Shown here one piece after another: positions 1 to 8,478 of a DNA stretch of 64,000 nucleotides. The notes under the pieces were generated by a model. The model was not told where the DNA came from. It was given only the letters and a program-made list of their open reading frames with translations, and searched no databases. Every line of letters begins with the position of its first letter. Position 1 is the first letter of the stretch. The stretch lies in assembly GCF_903819435.1 (NCBI RefSeq), contig NZ_CAIJDP010000089.1:124001-188000 (forward strand), read 5' to 3'. The translations under genes were made by a program, and so were the position numbers. This DNA comes from Flavobacterium salmonis (lineage in GTDB: Bacteria > Bacteroidota > Bacteroidia > Flavobacteriales > Flavobacteriaceae).

Positions 1-120
1 CCTTTAATTACTGTTCAAAAAGGATGGAAAGGATGGTTGGAAGACAGAAGACCTGCTTCAAACGGTGATCCATACAAAATTGCTGCAAGAATTATCAAAA
101 CTGTAAAATCAGCGCTATAA
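1..120 (+). CDS. Glutamine synthetase, type II, C-terminal end (partial)
   Basis: Only the last 39 codons are present; the gene enters from the left edge. The peptide contains EDRRPASNGDPY, which matches the C-terminal signature of the eukaryote-like type II glutamine synthetase (EDRRPASN-x-DPY). The family makes glutamine from glutamate, ammonia and ATP in the cytoplasm. Flavobacteria often carry this form besides a long type III enzyme (family knowledge). A clear hairpin terminator follows the stop codon. The rest of the protein cannot be seen, so integrity is unknown. Confidence 0.8.
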   Translation, partial: PLITVQKGWKGWLEDRRPASNGDPYKIAARIIKTVKSAL

Positions 121-142
121 TTCAAAGCTTAGGTTATATACT

Positions 143-175
143 AAAAAGTGCCATCATTAGATGGCACTTTTTTTT
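143..175 (+). terminator. Intrinsic terminator after glutamine synthetase
   Basis: Stem AAGTGCCATC / GATGGCACTT with a 4-base loop, followed by a run of T. It closes the glutamine synthetase transcript. The remaining bases to 358 hold the terC promoter and nothing else I can recognise. Confidence 0.85.
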
Positions 176-324
176 ATTTAACAATCCGACAAACTTTTAA
201 CTTCTGCTGCTTTATCGCCATAACGATTAAAAACCTTAACATTTCTATTTTCTGACATAACAAATCACGAACTTCAAAAGAAACATTCTTATAAAATTAA
301 CTTTTTAAGTTAATTTTCAAGACC

Positions 325-332
325 TATCTTTG
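325..332 (+). promoter_or_regulatory. Bacteroidota -7 promoter element of terC-like gene
   Basis: TATCTTTG matches the Bacteroidota -7 consensus TAnnTTTG and lies 26 bases before the ATG at 359. No good TTG was found at the -33 spacing, so only the -7 part is supported. Confidence 0.6.
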
Positions 333-358
333 TATATACACTTTAAATACAGAGCATT

Positions 359-1327
359 ATGATAGTCTGGACTTTATTTTTATTATCTGTTATTTTTATT
401 CTTGCCTTGGATTTAGGTGTGTTCAACAAAACACCACATATCATTAGCACCAAAGAAGCCAGCAAATGGACATTGATTTGGGTAACATTGTCATTTCTTT
501 TTTCAGGAGTTATTTACTGGCTATACACAACAGATTACATTGCAAACCCGGATAATCTAAAACCTGCAGTTGCTTCAATGAAGTTCATTACAGGATATTT
601 AATAGAACTTTCGTTAAGCGTTGATAACATTTTTGTAATCGCCATCATTTTTGCTTCTTTCAAAATACCTCAAAAATACCAGCATCGTGTTTTATTCTGG
701 GGAATTCTGGGAGCAATTGTTTTTCGTGGCCTTATGATTTTCTTTGGTGTCTTACTAATCAATAAATTTAGCTGGACAACTTATATATTTGGAATTTTCC
801 TGATTTTTACCGCTATAAAAATGCTGTTTTCAGGAGAAGATGAAGATTTTCATCCAAAAGATTCTTTTGTATACAAAACATTAGGAAAAATTATTCCGAT
901 TACATCCGAAATGGAGGGAGAAAATTTTTTCGTTACAACTAAAACTGCAAAAAAAGCAGCAACTCCCCTATTTGTTGCCTTAATAGTAATTGAGGTTATG
1001 GATGTTTTATTTGCCGTTGACAGTGTTCCGGCAATTCTCGCCATTACATCAGACCCGTTTTTGGTATTTAGCTCTAATATTTTTGCCATTTTAGGATTGC
1101 GTTCTATGTATTTCTTTTTAGCCAATATGCTGGCAAAATTCAGTTATCTGGAATATAGTTTAGTCGCTATTTTAGCTTTCGTAGGATTAAAAATGCTGCT
1201 TCACGATTATATACAAGTTCCGGAATGGGCTTCTTTAGGATTTATCGCCCTTTCACTTTTAGTTGGAATTTTGGTTTCTTTAAAATTTGGAAAAGAAAAA
1301 GAACTTACGGATGTTGATTTGGATTAA
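359..1327 (+). CDS. TerC/Alx family integral membrane protein
   Basis: A 322-residue polytopic membrane protein with about nine hydrophobic segments. It carries the two acidic motifs typical of TerC proteins inside membrane helices: SLSVDNIFV near residue 87 and DVLFAVDSVPAI near residue 217. The family is linked to tellurite resistance and, in Alx/MntP-like members, to manganese export or alkaline response; which applies here cannot be told. A Flavobacterium-type -7 element lies just upstream and the start ATG at 359 fits it. The gene is monocistronic, bounded by a bidirectional terminator shared with the convergent lipoprotein gene. Confidence 0.9.
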   Translation: MIVWTLFLLSVIFILALDLGVFNKTPHIISTKEASKWTLIWVTLSFLFSGVIYWLYTTDYIANPDNLKPAVASMKFITGYLIELSLSVDNIFVIAIIFASFKIPQKYQHRVLFWGILGAIVFRGLMIFFGVLLINKFSWTTYIFGIFLIFTAIKMLFSGEDEDFHPKDSFVYKTLGKIIPITSEMEGENFFVTTKTAKKAATPLFVALIVIEVMDVLFAVDSVPAILAITSDPFLVFSSNIFAILGLRSMYFFLANMLAKFSYLEYSLVAILAFVGLKMLLHDYIQVPEWASLGFIALSLLVGILVSLKFGKEKELTDVDLD

Positions 1328-1349
1328 ATTCTGAAAAACATATATCCAT

Positions 1350-1381
1350 AAAAAAAGGAAATCGTAAGATTTCCTTTTTTT
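1350..1381. terminator. Bidirectional terminator between terC-like gene and lipoprotein gene
   Basis: Symmetric hairpin AAAAAAGGAAATC / GATTTCCTTTTTT with A-run before and T-run after, so it can stop transcription from both convergent genes. Confidence 0.85.
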
Positions 1382-1400
1382 ATAAAATAAATTATTGCTA

Positions 1401-1919
1401 TTATAATTTTCGAATATTGCTAACATCAATATTATATTTATTGATAACTTCATAGTAATTTGAATAGTCAGGTTTATTGGCTGATTTATTAGTATTAATT
1501 CCATCATCACCAGGAACAATTACGATACGAAATATTTGATCAACCACAAAATCTGACGGTATAGGATTAGTATTTAACCCAAATCCTTGAGTATAAATTC
1601 TAACATTATCTTGAGTAAAATCATATTTATAAGCAAAATGAAGTGAACCATTACTATAATAATGAGATTCTGGAAGCGGAGTCCAAATATCGCGTCCAGT
1701 ATCAGGATCAGGTCCATCATATCTGAAAATCAAAATAACATCACCAGAATATATCCTAGAATTGAAATTTTCATATATTTCAGACTCAACGGTTGAACTG
1801 AAGTTAACTTTAGTAATTTCATAAACATAACTAATAGTATCATTATCCTCTTCATCATCCGAACAACCAGAGAATGCAAATAATCCAACAACTGCGAAAA
1901 GTGTCAATATCTTTTTCAT
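1401..1919 (-). CDS. Hypothetical surface lipoprotein
   Basis: 172 residues. The N-terminus MKKILTLFAVVGLFAFSGC is a lipoprotein signal with the acylated Cys at position 19. It is followed at once by SDDEED, an acidic stretch of the kind used as a lipoprotein export signal to the cell surface in Bacteroidota. The mature part has no domain I recognise; it is rich in Tyr, Asp and Ile and looks beta-stranded. It is transcribed alone and convergent with the terC-like gene. Function unknown. Confidence 0.75.
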   Translation of the reverse strand: MKKILTLFAVVGLFAFSGCSDDEEDNDTISYVYEITKVNFSSTVESEIYENFNSRIYSGDVILIFRYDGPDPDTGRDIWTPLPESHYYSNGSLHFAYKYDFTQDNVRIYTQGFGLNTNPIPSDFVVDQIFRIVIVPGDDGINTNKSANKPDYSNYYEVINKYNIDVSNIRKL

Positions 1920-2010
1920 AATATATTTTATTTTAAAGGTTTATATATTAAAGGTATTCCAAAAATCAAACCAAAAAAAATAATTGAATGCCTTTTGGTA
2001 TTATTTTTTA

Positions 2011-2877
2011 TTATTTCCCTACAACTACCTGATTTTTAAGCACTATTTTATTGAAAAATAATACATGAAATGGCAATGCATTTTCCCAATATTCCCAAGT
2101 GTGCGCTCCCGGTCTTTCACTATAATCGTGTTCTACCTTATTATATACTAATCTTCTATGCAATTCCTTATTTGGCTCAATTAAAAAATCATCTATGCCA
2201 CAGTCAATAATCAGTGGCAGTTTATTGGCTTTTATTTTATCCATCATATTTAATACCGCATGCTGCTCATACATTTTTATATCATTACTCTTGTCGCCAA
2301 AAACAGGTTCAATTAATTTAAGAACCTGAGCAGAAGAATCACGATTGAGCATTACACTCATATCAACTGCGCCACTCATGCTTCCGGCTGCACAAAATAA
2401 ATCAGGATTTCTGGCAGACAAGTACAATGCTCCATGGCCTCCCATAGAAAGTCCGGTAATGACACGCCCATTTTTATTCGCGATAGTTCTGTATGTTTTG
2501 TCTACTTTCTGAATTACTTCCTTAGTCACAAAGGTTTCAAACTGGCTTCCTGTATTTACCGGACTGTCGATATAAAAACTAAATGTTTCACCTTCGGGCA
2601 TTACGATAATCAAATTATACTGATCCGCTAAGTTCTTTACAAGTTCACTGTCCGGCGTCTTTTTTAACCAGTCATCAAAATGTCCGTAAGCGCCATGCAA
2701 TAAATACATTACCGGAAATGCCGATTTGCTTTTGGCATATGAATTAGGCAACACAATAGCAGCCTTGTATGTTTTACTCATTGCCGTACTGGCAATTTGC
2801 AGCGTATCTACTTTTGCAGCATGCGAAATTCCGGAAGACAGTACACATAGAAATAGTAAAATTTTAAAATACTTCAT
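2011..2877 (-). CDS. Secreted alpha/beta-hydrolase esterase (esterase D / PF00756 type)
   Basis: 288 residues with a Sec signal peptide (cleavage probably after SGISHA). The body is an alpha/beta hydrolase of the putative-esterase family: YLLHGAYGHFDDW forms the oxyanion-hole region, GLSMGGHGAL holds the nucleophile Ser, and GAHTWEYW near the C-terminus supplies the catalytic His. Relatives include S-formylglutathione hydrolase, feruloyl and acetyl-xylan esterases. The signal peptide favours a periplasmic or outer enzyme acting on ester-linked sugar or lipid substrates. The exact substrate cannot be inferred. The AraC-type gene at 2997-3869 is on the same strand upstream and separated by a terminator. 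Confidence 0.85.
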   Translation of the reverse strand: MKYFKILLFLCVLSSGISHAAKVDTLQIASTAMSKTYKAAIVLPNSYAKSKSAFPVMYLLHGAYGHFDDWLKKTPDSELVKNLADQYNLIIVMPEGETFSFYIDSPVNTGSQFETFVTKEVIQKVDKTYRTIANKNGRVITGLSMGGHGALYLSARNPDLFCAAGSMSGAVDMSVMLNRDSSAQVLKLIEPVFGDKSNDIKMYEQHAVLNMMDKIKANKLPLIIDCGIDDFLIEPNKELHRRLVYNKVEHDYSERPGAHTWEYWENALPFHVLFFNKIVLKNQVVVGK

Positions 2878-2944
2878 GATTTTATTTTTTTTAAAAGAAC
2901 ATAAATATACTTTTTAAGAATCAGATAATCCCAAAACAGCATAA

Positions 2945-2973
2945 AAAAACCATCAACAAAATTGATGGTTTTC
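2945..2973 (-). terminator. Terminator downstream of AraC-type gene
   Basis: Hairpin AAACCATCAA / TTGATGGTTT, located just after the stop of the minus-strand AraC regulator and before the esterase gene. Confidence 0.75.
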
Positions 2974-2996
2974 TATTAAAAATAAGTACAATCTGT

Positions 2997-3869
2997 TTAC
3001 ATGATCATCGCCCGATGCTCTTGTCTGTATTCTGAAGCACTTTTGCCGGTATATTGTTTAAATGACTTGCTGAAATGACTGAAATTATTAAATCCGCTTT
3101 CATAACATACTTCATTTATACTAATAGGTTTCTCTGCCAGAAGTTTGGAAGCATGTACCAAACGGTACTCATTGACGAATTCAGTGAATGTTTTATTTGA
3201 TATTTTTTTAAAATAACGACAGAAAGACGGCGTGGTCATACTGACCAATTTAGAGACTTCGTCTATTGAAATTGGCTCCTGAAAATGATCTTTTACATAA
3301 CTAAACACAACATTAATCCTATCATTATCCGGTACCTGCATTTCGAGTATAAACCCATCTGCATTTAAAACAGTATATTCTTCTGAAGTCGCTAAATCCT
3401 TTAAAATACTCAAAAGAGTCAGGAAACGCTCAAACGGAGATTTGTTCTCCATCAATTCCATTTTAGTTCCAATTCTTTTTTTAGTTTCACCTCCAAATGC
3501 TATACCCGCTTTTGCCTGATCAAGAAGTTGTTGAATTTTTTTCATTTCAGGAATTCCAAAAAAATCTCCTCCCAGAAAATCAGGTTTAAAATGAATTACG
3601 GTTTCATCTGTATTACCCGTTTTTTCGTTTGTGAATCCGCAATGCGGCAAATTAGAACCTATCAAAATCAGGGAACCGTTCGTATAATACGAAATATGAC
3701 TCCCTATTTGTCTCTTTCCCGCTCCTCCATTAACAAAAACAATTTCAATTTCAGGATGGTAATGTAATAAATGGGATTTACTATTAGTCTTTTGAGCATG
3801 CTTAGTGTAAGTAAACGAGCTTCCGTATGAGTTTGATATTATTTCAAGAGCTGGGGCAATTGGTTTCAT
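2997..3869 (-). CDS. AraC family transcriptional regulator
   Basis: The open frame can start at 3905, but I choose the Met at 3869 (MKPIAPALE), giving 290 residues; the preceding residues are hydrophobic filler. The N-terminal half is a cupin-like sensor (LHYHPEIEIVFVNGG, NLPHCGF). The C-terminal hundred residues hold two helix-turn-helix motifs typical of AraC, ending in NFSHFSKSFKQYTGKSASEYR. The cupin suggests a sugar-like ligand. It faces away from the array of small secreted proteins, and a relic of the array's promoter block lies directly upstream of its start. That makes it a possible, unproven regulator of the array. Confidence 0.9.
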   Translation of the reverse strand: MKPIAPALEIISNSYGSSFTYTKHAQKTNSKSHLLHYHPEIEIVFVNGGAGKRQIGSHISYYTNGSLILIGSNLPHCGFTNEKTGNTDETVIHFKPDFLGGDFFGIPEMKKIQQLLDQAKAGIAFGGETKKRIGTKMELMENKSPFERFLTLLSILKDLATSEEYTVLNADGFILEMQVPDNDRINVVFSYVKDHFQEPISIDEVSKLVSMTTPSFCRYFKKISNKTFTEFVNEYRLVHASKLLAEKPISINEVCYESGFNNFSHFSKSFKQYTGKSASEYRQEHRAMIM

Positions 3870-3920
3870 TTCGTAATGATTAAATAATAAGAGCAAATTT
3901 AACAAAAATACCTAAAAAAA

Positions 3921-4060
3921 TTTAAATTTTAACCTACAACGCTTTCGTAACTAAGAATAACACATAGTATTCAATAAAAAACCGAATTGTTTTTAACAGA
4001 ATAAAATTAGACATTAATTTTAAAAATCAATGTTATTAAAAAGGTAAAATTAAAGTAATG
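3921..4060 (+). pseudogene. Relic of an array unit: conserved upstream block without an intact gene
   Basis: The stretch from 3921 (TTTAAATTTTAACCTACAAC, then GCTTTCGTAACTAAGAATAA) matches the block found upstream of each array gene (AACGGTTTCGTAAATGAGAA). About 97 bases later, at 4035, ATTAAAAAGGTAAAATTAAA resembles the start of the paralogues (ATGAAAAAGACATTAAAATT) with the ATG changed to ATT and a small deletion, then stops. It is read as a decayed copy. The rest of 4060-4630 shows no gene; two short open frames there look random. Confidence 0.4.
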
Positions 4061-4630
4061 AATTTGACTCTCTTAAACAATAAAAGTGAAAAGGAATATT
4101 TGAAAAAGGAGTTTAAAAAATTACTAAAAAAATCTTTCACTATTAAATAAGAGATATAATATTCGTGTTTTATATGTAAACCATTGAATATTATTTCAAA
4201 AAAAGAAACTAAATACTTTATAAAATTATCAAATCGTTTCACAACAACCTCTCACCGATTCCTGATCTATTTTTATGTCTTCTTTCGGAATTGGAATCAT
4301 GCAAATTTGAAGCCACAAATAAAATTCTATTTTTAAACCGATAGAGTTGTTAATTCAGCATCGATACAGTAAATCCGGAAGAATCCATTTTTGGTCATTT
4401 TACCCTCGTTTTCCTTGTTTTTACTATTTATTTTCAATAAAACATGTTTTAGAAGGTACAAAATTAAACTTTTAGGAATTATCAACTACCCAAAAATTAT
4501 AATAATCCTATTTTTTTCCTACAAAAATTACACAATTAAAACAAAAACAAACCAAAGAACATCATATTCATAATTGAAAGATATATTTTGAAAAATAATA
4601 ACCAAATTCGCCAAAACTCCAAGAATAATT

Positions 4631-4725
4631 CAAATTTTAACATATAACGGTTTCGTAAATGAGAATACAGCATATATAATAGCAAATAGAGTTGTGCTCT
4701 TTGCCCTACAGTTGAAGTAATTTAG
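4631..4725 (+). promoter_or_regulatory. Array promoter block, copy 1
   Basis: Conserved box AACGGTTTCGTAAATGAGAA begins at 4646, followed by TTG at 4692-4694 and TAATTTAG at 4718-4725, a 23-base spacer. This is close to the Bacteroidota TTG / TAnnTTTG promoter with the last two bases of the -7 element changed. The same layout with the same 23-base spacing recurs three more times, which argues for function. The box upstream of TTG is a candidate activator site. Confidence 0.65.
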
Positions 4726-4764
4726 CAGTATAGAATTAGAAGAAATAATTTAAAAAAATATATC

Positions 4765-5166
4765 ATGAAAAAGACATTAAAATTAAGTTTAGTATGTGCA
4801 GTACTTTTTGGAACAAGTACTTATGCAATCGACGGAAATGAAGATTCTTCTCTTCATGTAATTAAAGAAAAAGGTAATGAAGTTACTTTTGGATTAAATG
4901 TAACTGAAGCAAAATTAATGATATACGATCAGGATGGTACTGTACTTTATTCTGAAAAAGCTTCAGGAAAAGATGGAATCCTAAAAAAAATCACTTTTGA
5001 AGATTTTCCGGAAGGAACTTACATATTAAAGATAGAAGATAAAGAAAAAACAACAAAACATCAAATCACTGTTACTTATAACAAGATAGTTTTATCATCT
5101 AAAGCAATATCATCAGTTTATAAAACAGAAATTTCTGGTAATAATACAGGCGTAGCAGTACGCTAA
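4765..5166 (+). CDS. Small secreted beta-rich protein, array copy 1
   Basis: 133 residues. A signal peptide (MKKTLKLSLVCAVLFGTSTYA) precedes a mature domain of about 110 residues with alternating strands. Its core IYDQDGTVLYSE ... FPEGTYILKIED resembles the Ig-like fold of type IX sorting domains and FlgD-type domains. Here, however, it is the whole protein rather than a C-terminal tail. It ends in NNTGVAVR, shared by three copies. It is the most divergent of the first four paralogues, being more charged (Glu/Lys rich). It has its own promoter block and terminator. No function can be assigned. Confidence 0.8.
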   Translation: MKKTLKLSLVCAVLFGTSTYAIDGNEDSSLHVIKEKGNEVTFGLNVTEAKLMIYDQDGTVLYSEKASGKDGILKKITFEDFPEGTYILKIEDKEKTTKHQITVTYNKIVLSSKAISSVYKTEISGNNTGVAVR

Positions 5167-5236
5167 AAAGTTTATGCTTTCATAAGTATAAAAATGAGGT
5201 TAGATAGTTAGTAAAGTTTAAAACCTTACGGTTTTC

Positions 5237-5274
5237 AAAACAGCTCTTGGTGGTTCTTGAGCTGTTTTTTTTTG
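5237..5274 (+). terminator. Terminator of array copy 1
   Basis: Hairpin AACAGCTC ... GAGCTGTT with an 11-12 base loop and a nine-T tail. The preceding 3' untranslated segment (AAGTTTATGCTTTCATAAGT and following) is also conserved between copies 1, 2 and 4. Confidence 0.9.
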
Positions 5275-5390
5275 CTTTTTTTCAGTTCAATATTTTTTAT
5301 AAATATCATAAATCAGCATCTTTTTCAATACTGTCATTCATTTAAACAAATTATCAAATAACAATCAAATTAACGTTAACAATAATTATA

Positions 5391-5488
5391 ATTCAAATTT
5401 TAACCTATAACGGTTTCGTAAATGAGAATACAGCATATATATCAGCAAACAGAGTTGTACACATTACCGTATAGTTGAAGTAATTTAG
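5391..5488 (+). promoter_or_regulatory. Array promoter block, copy 2
   Basis: The same box (AACGGTTTCGTAAATGAGAA from 5409), TTG at 5455-5457 and TAATTTAG at 5481-5488, again a 23-base spacer. Upstream, CAAATTATCAAATAACAATC and AACGTTAAC are shared with copy 3 but not copies 1 and 4. Confidence 0.65.
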
Positions 5489-5527
5489 CAGTATCAAATA
5501 AGAAGAAATAATTTAAAAATATACATC

Positions 5528-5932
5528 ATGAAAAAGACATTAAAATTAAGTTTAGTATGTGCAGTACTTTTTGGAACAAGTACTTATGCAATTGATGGAA
5601 ATGGAGATTTTGCTCTTCATGTAATTAAAGGGAACGGGAACCAGGTAACTTTTGCATTAAACAATGTAAAAAAAGCACACTTATCAATCTACGATACAGA
5701 TGGCAACCTTATCTATTCTGAAAGTGCTTCAGGCAAAAGCGGAATCCTAAGAACATTCAGCTTTGAAGAATTCCCGGAAGGAACTTATTTCTTAGAAGTA
5801 GAAGATAGTGTAAAAACTACAAAACATGAAATTACGATTACAGCCGGTGTTGCAACATTATCATCAAAAGCAATTTCATCAGTTTACAAAGCAGGTTATT
5901 CTGCCAACAATACAAGTGTAGCAGTACGCTAA
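5528..5932 (+). CDS. Small secreted beta-rich protein, array copy 2
   Basis: 134 residues. The signal peptide is identical to copies 1 and 4, and the mature domain is nearly the same as copy 4: FALHVIKGNGNQVTFALNNV, LSIYDTDGNLIYSE, FPEGTYFLEVED. It ends in SANNTSVAVR. Nearly identical signal sequence and untranslated regions, with differences concentrated in the mature part, indicate recent duplication and diversification of the exported domain. The protein is exported through Sec at least to the periplasm. Function unknown. Confidence 0.85.
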   Translation: MKKTLKLSLVCAVLFGTSTYAIDGNGDFALHVIKGNGNQVTFALNNVKKAHLSIYDTDGNLIYSESASGKSGILRTFSFEEFPEGTYFLEVEDSVKTTKHEITITAGVATLSSKAISSVYKAGYSANNTSVAVR

Positions 5933-6002
5933 AAAAGTTTATACTTTCATAAGTATAAAATGAGGTTAGATAGTTAGTAAAGTTTAAAACTTAACGGTTT
6001 TC

Positions 6003-6038
6003 AAAACAGCTCCTGGTGGTTCTTGAGCTGTTTTTTTT
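6003..6038 (+). terminator. Terminator of array copy 2
   Basis: AACAGCTC / GAGCTGTT hairpin with T-run, the same as copies 1 and 4 apart from loop bases. The bases between it and the next promoter block hold nothing else I recognise. Confidence 0.9.
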
Positions 6039-6142
6039 GTTCCATATTTTGATCAATAGCGAGATAAACCCCTTTTTTTATGCCTGTCAATTATTTAAAT
6101 AAATTATCAAATCACAATCAAATTAACGTCAACAGTGATAAT

Positions 6143-6241
6143 AATTTAAATTTTAACCTATAACGGTTTCGTAAATGAGAATACAGCACATATATCGGCA
6201 AATAGGGTTATGCAAAATAACATATTTCGTAAGTAATTTAG
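6143..6241 (+). promoter_or_regulatory. Array promoter block, copy 3
   Basis: Box AACGGTTTCGTAAATGAGAA from 6162, TTA at 6208-6210 in place of TTG, and TAATTTAG at 6234-6241 with the same 23-base spacing. The altered -33 triplet could make this copy weaker. Confidence 0.6.
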
Positions 6242-6280
6242 CATCAGATAATTAGAACTAACAATTTAAAAACTATTGTC

Positions 6281-6682
6281 ATGAAAAAGATTTCAAAATT
6301 AAGTTTAGTATTAGCAGTACTTTTTGGAACAAGTACTTATGCAATCGATGGTAATGAAGACTTCAATCTTCATGTATTAAAAGCGAACGGAAAACTGATC
6401 ACTTTTGCTTTAAACAATGTAAAAAAAGCAAAATTAACAATCTACGACCAGGACGGTACTCTGATTTATTCTGAAAGTGCTTCAGGTAAAGATGGAATTT
6501 TGAGAACATTTAGCCTGGAAGAATTTCCTGAAGGAACTTATTTCCTTGAAGCAGAAGACAGCATAAAAATAGTAAGACATGAAATTACAATTACAGATAA
6601 CAAAACAGTTTTGTCTGCAAAAGCAATTTCATCATTTTACAAAACAAATAATGCTAAAAATGCAACTGTAGCCGCTCGTTAA
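6281..6682 (+). CDS. Small secreted beta-rich protein, array copy 3
   Basis: 133 residues with signal peptide MKKISKLSLVLAVLFGTSTYA, slightly changed from the other copies (LVLAV for LVCAV). The mature part keeps the core TIYDQDGTLIYSESASGKDG and FPEGTYFLEAED, but ends KNATVAAR instead of NTSVAVR. Together with its altered -33 element and diverged 3' untranslated region this is an older branch of the array. Probably functional: no internal stop and the core residues are kept. Confidence 0.85.
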   Translation: MKKISKLSLVLAVLFGTSTYAIDGNEDFNLHVLKANGKLITFALNNVKKAKLTIYDQDGTLIYSESASGKDGILRTFSLEEFPEGTYFLEAEDSIKIVRHEITITDNKTVLSAKAISSFYKTNNAKNATVAAR

Positions 6683-6752
6683 AACTGTTTACAATTTTAA
6701 TAATTGTATAAAAATGGTTAGATAGTAAAAGATTAAAACTTAATTGTTTTCA

Positions 6753-6788
6753 GAAACAGCTCTTTGTGGTTATGGAGCTGTTTTTTTT
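6753..6788 (+). terminator. Terminator of array copy 3
   Basis: Hairpin AACAGCTC ... GAGCTGTT with T-run; the loop differs from the other copies. Between here and 7139 there is no gene. The part after about 6960 is homologous to the region upstream of copy 1 (4440-4640), including TTTTTTCCTAC and CAAAACTCCAA. Confidence 0.88.
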
Positions 6789-7138
6789 ATTTCTTTTTTT
6801 TTTAGAAAATCTATCAGATCTCTAAAATACTTTTTGAAAATAAATTAAATGACAGCATTGATAAATTTCCACAAATTTGTAATTTCTGGCAAAATTCATT
6901 TCTACCGATTTATATCCTATTTTCGTCTTTTTACATACTTTTTAACAACAGAAGCAACAAATCTTACTCCTAAATTATACTTTATGCAATTTCAAAGTAG
7001 GTAAAAATTATTATAAGCTAATTTTTTCCTACTTAAAATTACCACATCCTAACAAAAACAATGCAATGATTTTTATATTCGTAATTTGAAGTGAAATTTT
7101 AAAAAATTATAATCAAATCGATCAAAACTCCAACAATA

Positions 7139-7236
7139 ATTTAAAATTTAACATATAACGGTTTCGTAAATGAGAATATAGCATATATATCAGCAAATAG
7201 GGTTGTGTACTTTACCTTACATCTGCAGTAATTTAG
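7139..7236 (+). promoter_or_regulatory. Array promoter block, copy 4
   Basis: Box AACGGTTTCGTAAATGAGAA from 7157, TTG at 7203-7205 and TAATTTAG at 7229-7236, spacer 23 bases. Extended upstream homology links it to copy 1. Confidence 0.65.
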
Positions 7237-7275
7237 CAGTATAGAAATAGACGAAATAATTTAAAAAAATATATC

Positions 7276-7680
7276 ATGAAAAAGACATTAAAATTAAGTT
7301 TAGTATGTGCAGTACTTTTTGGAACAAGTACTTATGCAATCGACGGAAATGGAGATTTTGCTCTTCATGTAATTAAAGGAAACGGTAGTGAAGTAACTTT
7401 TGCATTAAACAATGTAAAAAAAGCACACTTATCAATATACGATGTAGATGGTAATCTTATCTATTCTGAAAGTGCTTCTGGCAAAAGCGGAATCCTAAGA
7501 ACATTCAGCTTCGAAGAATTTCCAACAGGAACTTATTTCTTACAGGTAGAAGACAGTGTAAAAACTACAAGACACCAAATTACTATAAAAGACAATGTTG
7601 CTGTGATATCAAGACAAGCAGTTACATCAATATATAAAGCAGGTTCTTCTGCAAACAATACAAGCGTAGCAGTACGCTAA
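7276..7680 (+). CDS. Small secreted beta-rich protein, array copy 4
   Basis: 134 residues, very close to copy 2 through the middle of the protein (ALHVIKGNGSEVTFALNNVK, FPTGTYFLQVED) but with a different stretch near the C-terminus (DNVAVISRQAVTSIYKAG). Its upstream region matches copy 1 while its coding part matches copy 2, which suggests gene conversion or unequal crossing-over within the array. Signal peptide intact; same terminator type. Confidence 0.85.
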   Translation: MKKTLKLSLVCAVLFGTSTYAIDGNGDFALHVIKGNGSEVTFALNNVKKAHLSIYDVDGNLIYSESASGKSGILRTFSFEEFPTGTYFLQVEDSVKTTRHQITIKDNVAVISRQAVTSIYKAGSSANNTSVAVR

Positions 7681-7751
7681 AAAAGTTTATGCTTTTCATA
7701 AGTATAAAAATGAGGTTAGATAGTTAGTAAAGTTTAAAACCTTACGGTTTT

Positions 7752-7788
7752 TAAAACAGCTCTTGGTGGTTCTTGAGCTGTTTTTTTT
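7752..7788 (+). terminator. Terminator of array copy 4
   Basis: AACAGCTC / GAGCTGTT hairpin with eight T residues. The 290 bases after it lead to the fifth, diverged copy and lack the conserved promoter box. Confidence 0.9.
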
Positions 7789-8076
7789 GTTATATATTTC
7801 TCACATCTCAGAAATAAATGCAAAAAGCAAAAAAAATTCAACAAAATATCACTTAACAAACACAAGTAACTGAATGTTAAAACTTTAAAAATAATTTAAA
7901 AAAACAAATTCAAAACATCAATAAACACGTAAGTATCTTAGTAAAACAATGGAAAACCTTTGAATTCAACAACTTACTATTGAAAAATAAAACAGTAAAA
8001 ATTTTGAAATAAGAGAACTATTTGTAGTTTCGCCAATACCACGAATTAGAAATTAAAATTAAAATTAGAAAAAGAG

Positions 8077-8462
8077 ATGAAACAAATTTTAAGACTGAGC
8101 TTTGTTGTAGCTGTATTATTAACAGCATTAAGTACGTATGCAAGTAATGAAAAAAGTGATTATGTACGTATATCAAAACCGGAAATGGAAAAGTAGTAAG
8201 CTTTACATTAAACGCTGACGAAAAATCAAATTTTTCAATTCTTGACGAAAAACAAAACTTACTTTACACAGGAGAATTTTCTACAAACGAATTAGAAGTT
8301 TCAAAAACCCTAAACCTTGAAAGTTATCCTGCCGGAACTTATTATCTAAAAGTTTTGGAAAACAACAAAATAGTAAATCATAAAATTACTGTTTCTAATA
8401 AAAAATCAAAAACAATTGCGTTAGACCAATCAGTAAACGAAAGCCCGGCTTTTCGTCGTTAA
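8077..8462 (+). pseudogene. Array copy 5, frameshifted
   Basis: ATG at 8077 opens a signal peptide (MKQILRLSFVVAVLLTALST) and 39 codons ending at TAG. In the next frame the reading continues from about 8175 with TGNGKVVSFTLNADEKS and runs through SYPAGTYYLKVLENN to RR and TAA at 8462. Restoring one A in the AAAA run at 8175-8178 gives a continuous protein of about 128 residues homologous to copies 1-4. Its promoter box is absent and the sequence is more diverged, so it may be a dead copy. A base-calling slip in the A run is also possible. Confidence 0.75.
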
Positions 8463-8478
8463 TCATATTGCCCCCTAT

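Noticed and set aside
4036..4573. Short open frames (68 residues minus strand, 60 residues plus strand) between the AraC gene and the array
   Set aside because: AT-rich, Lys/Phe/Ile-dominated random-looking peptides without promoter, signal or conservation with the array; the minus frame lies over the ghost copy.
4631..7788. The regularly spaced array blocks as a CRISPR or satellite array
   Set aside because: The repeat unit of 750-1000 bases contains complete genes with promoters and terminators; no short repeat-spacer pattern.
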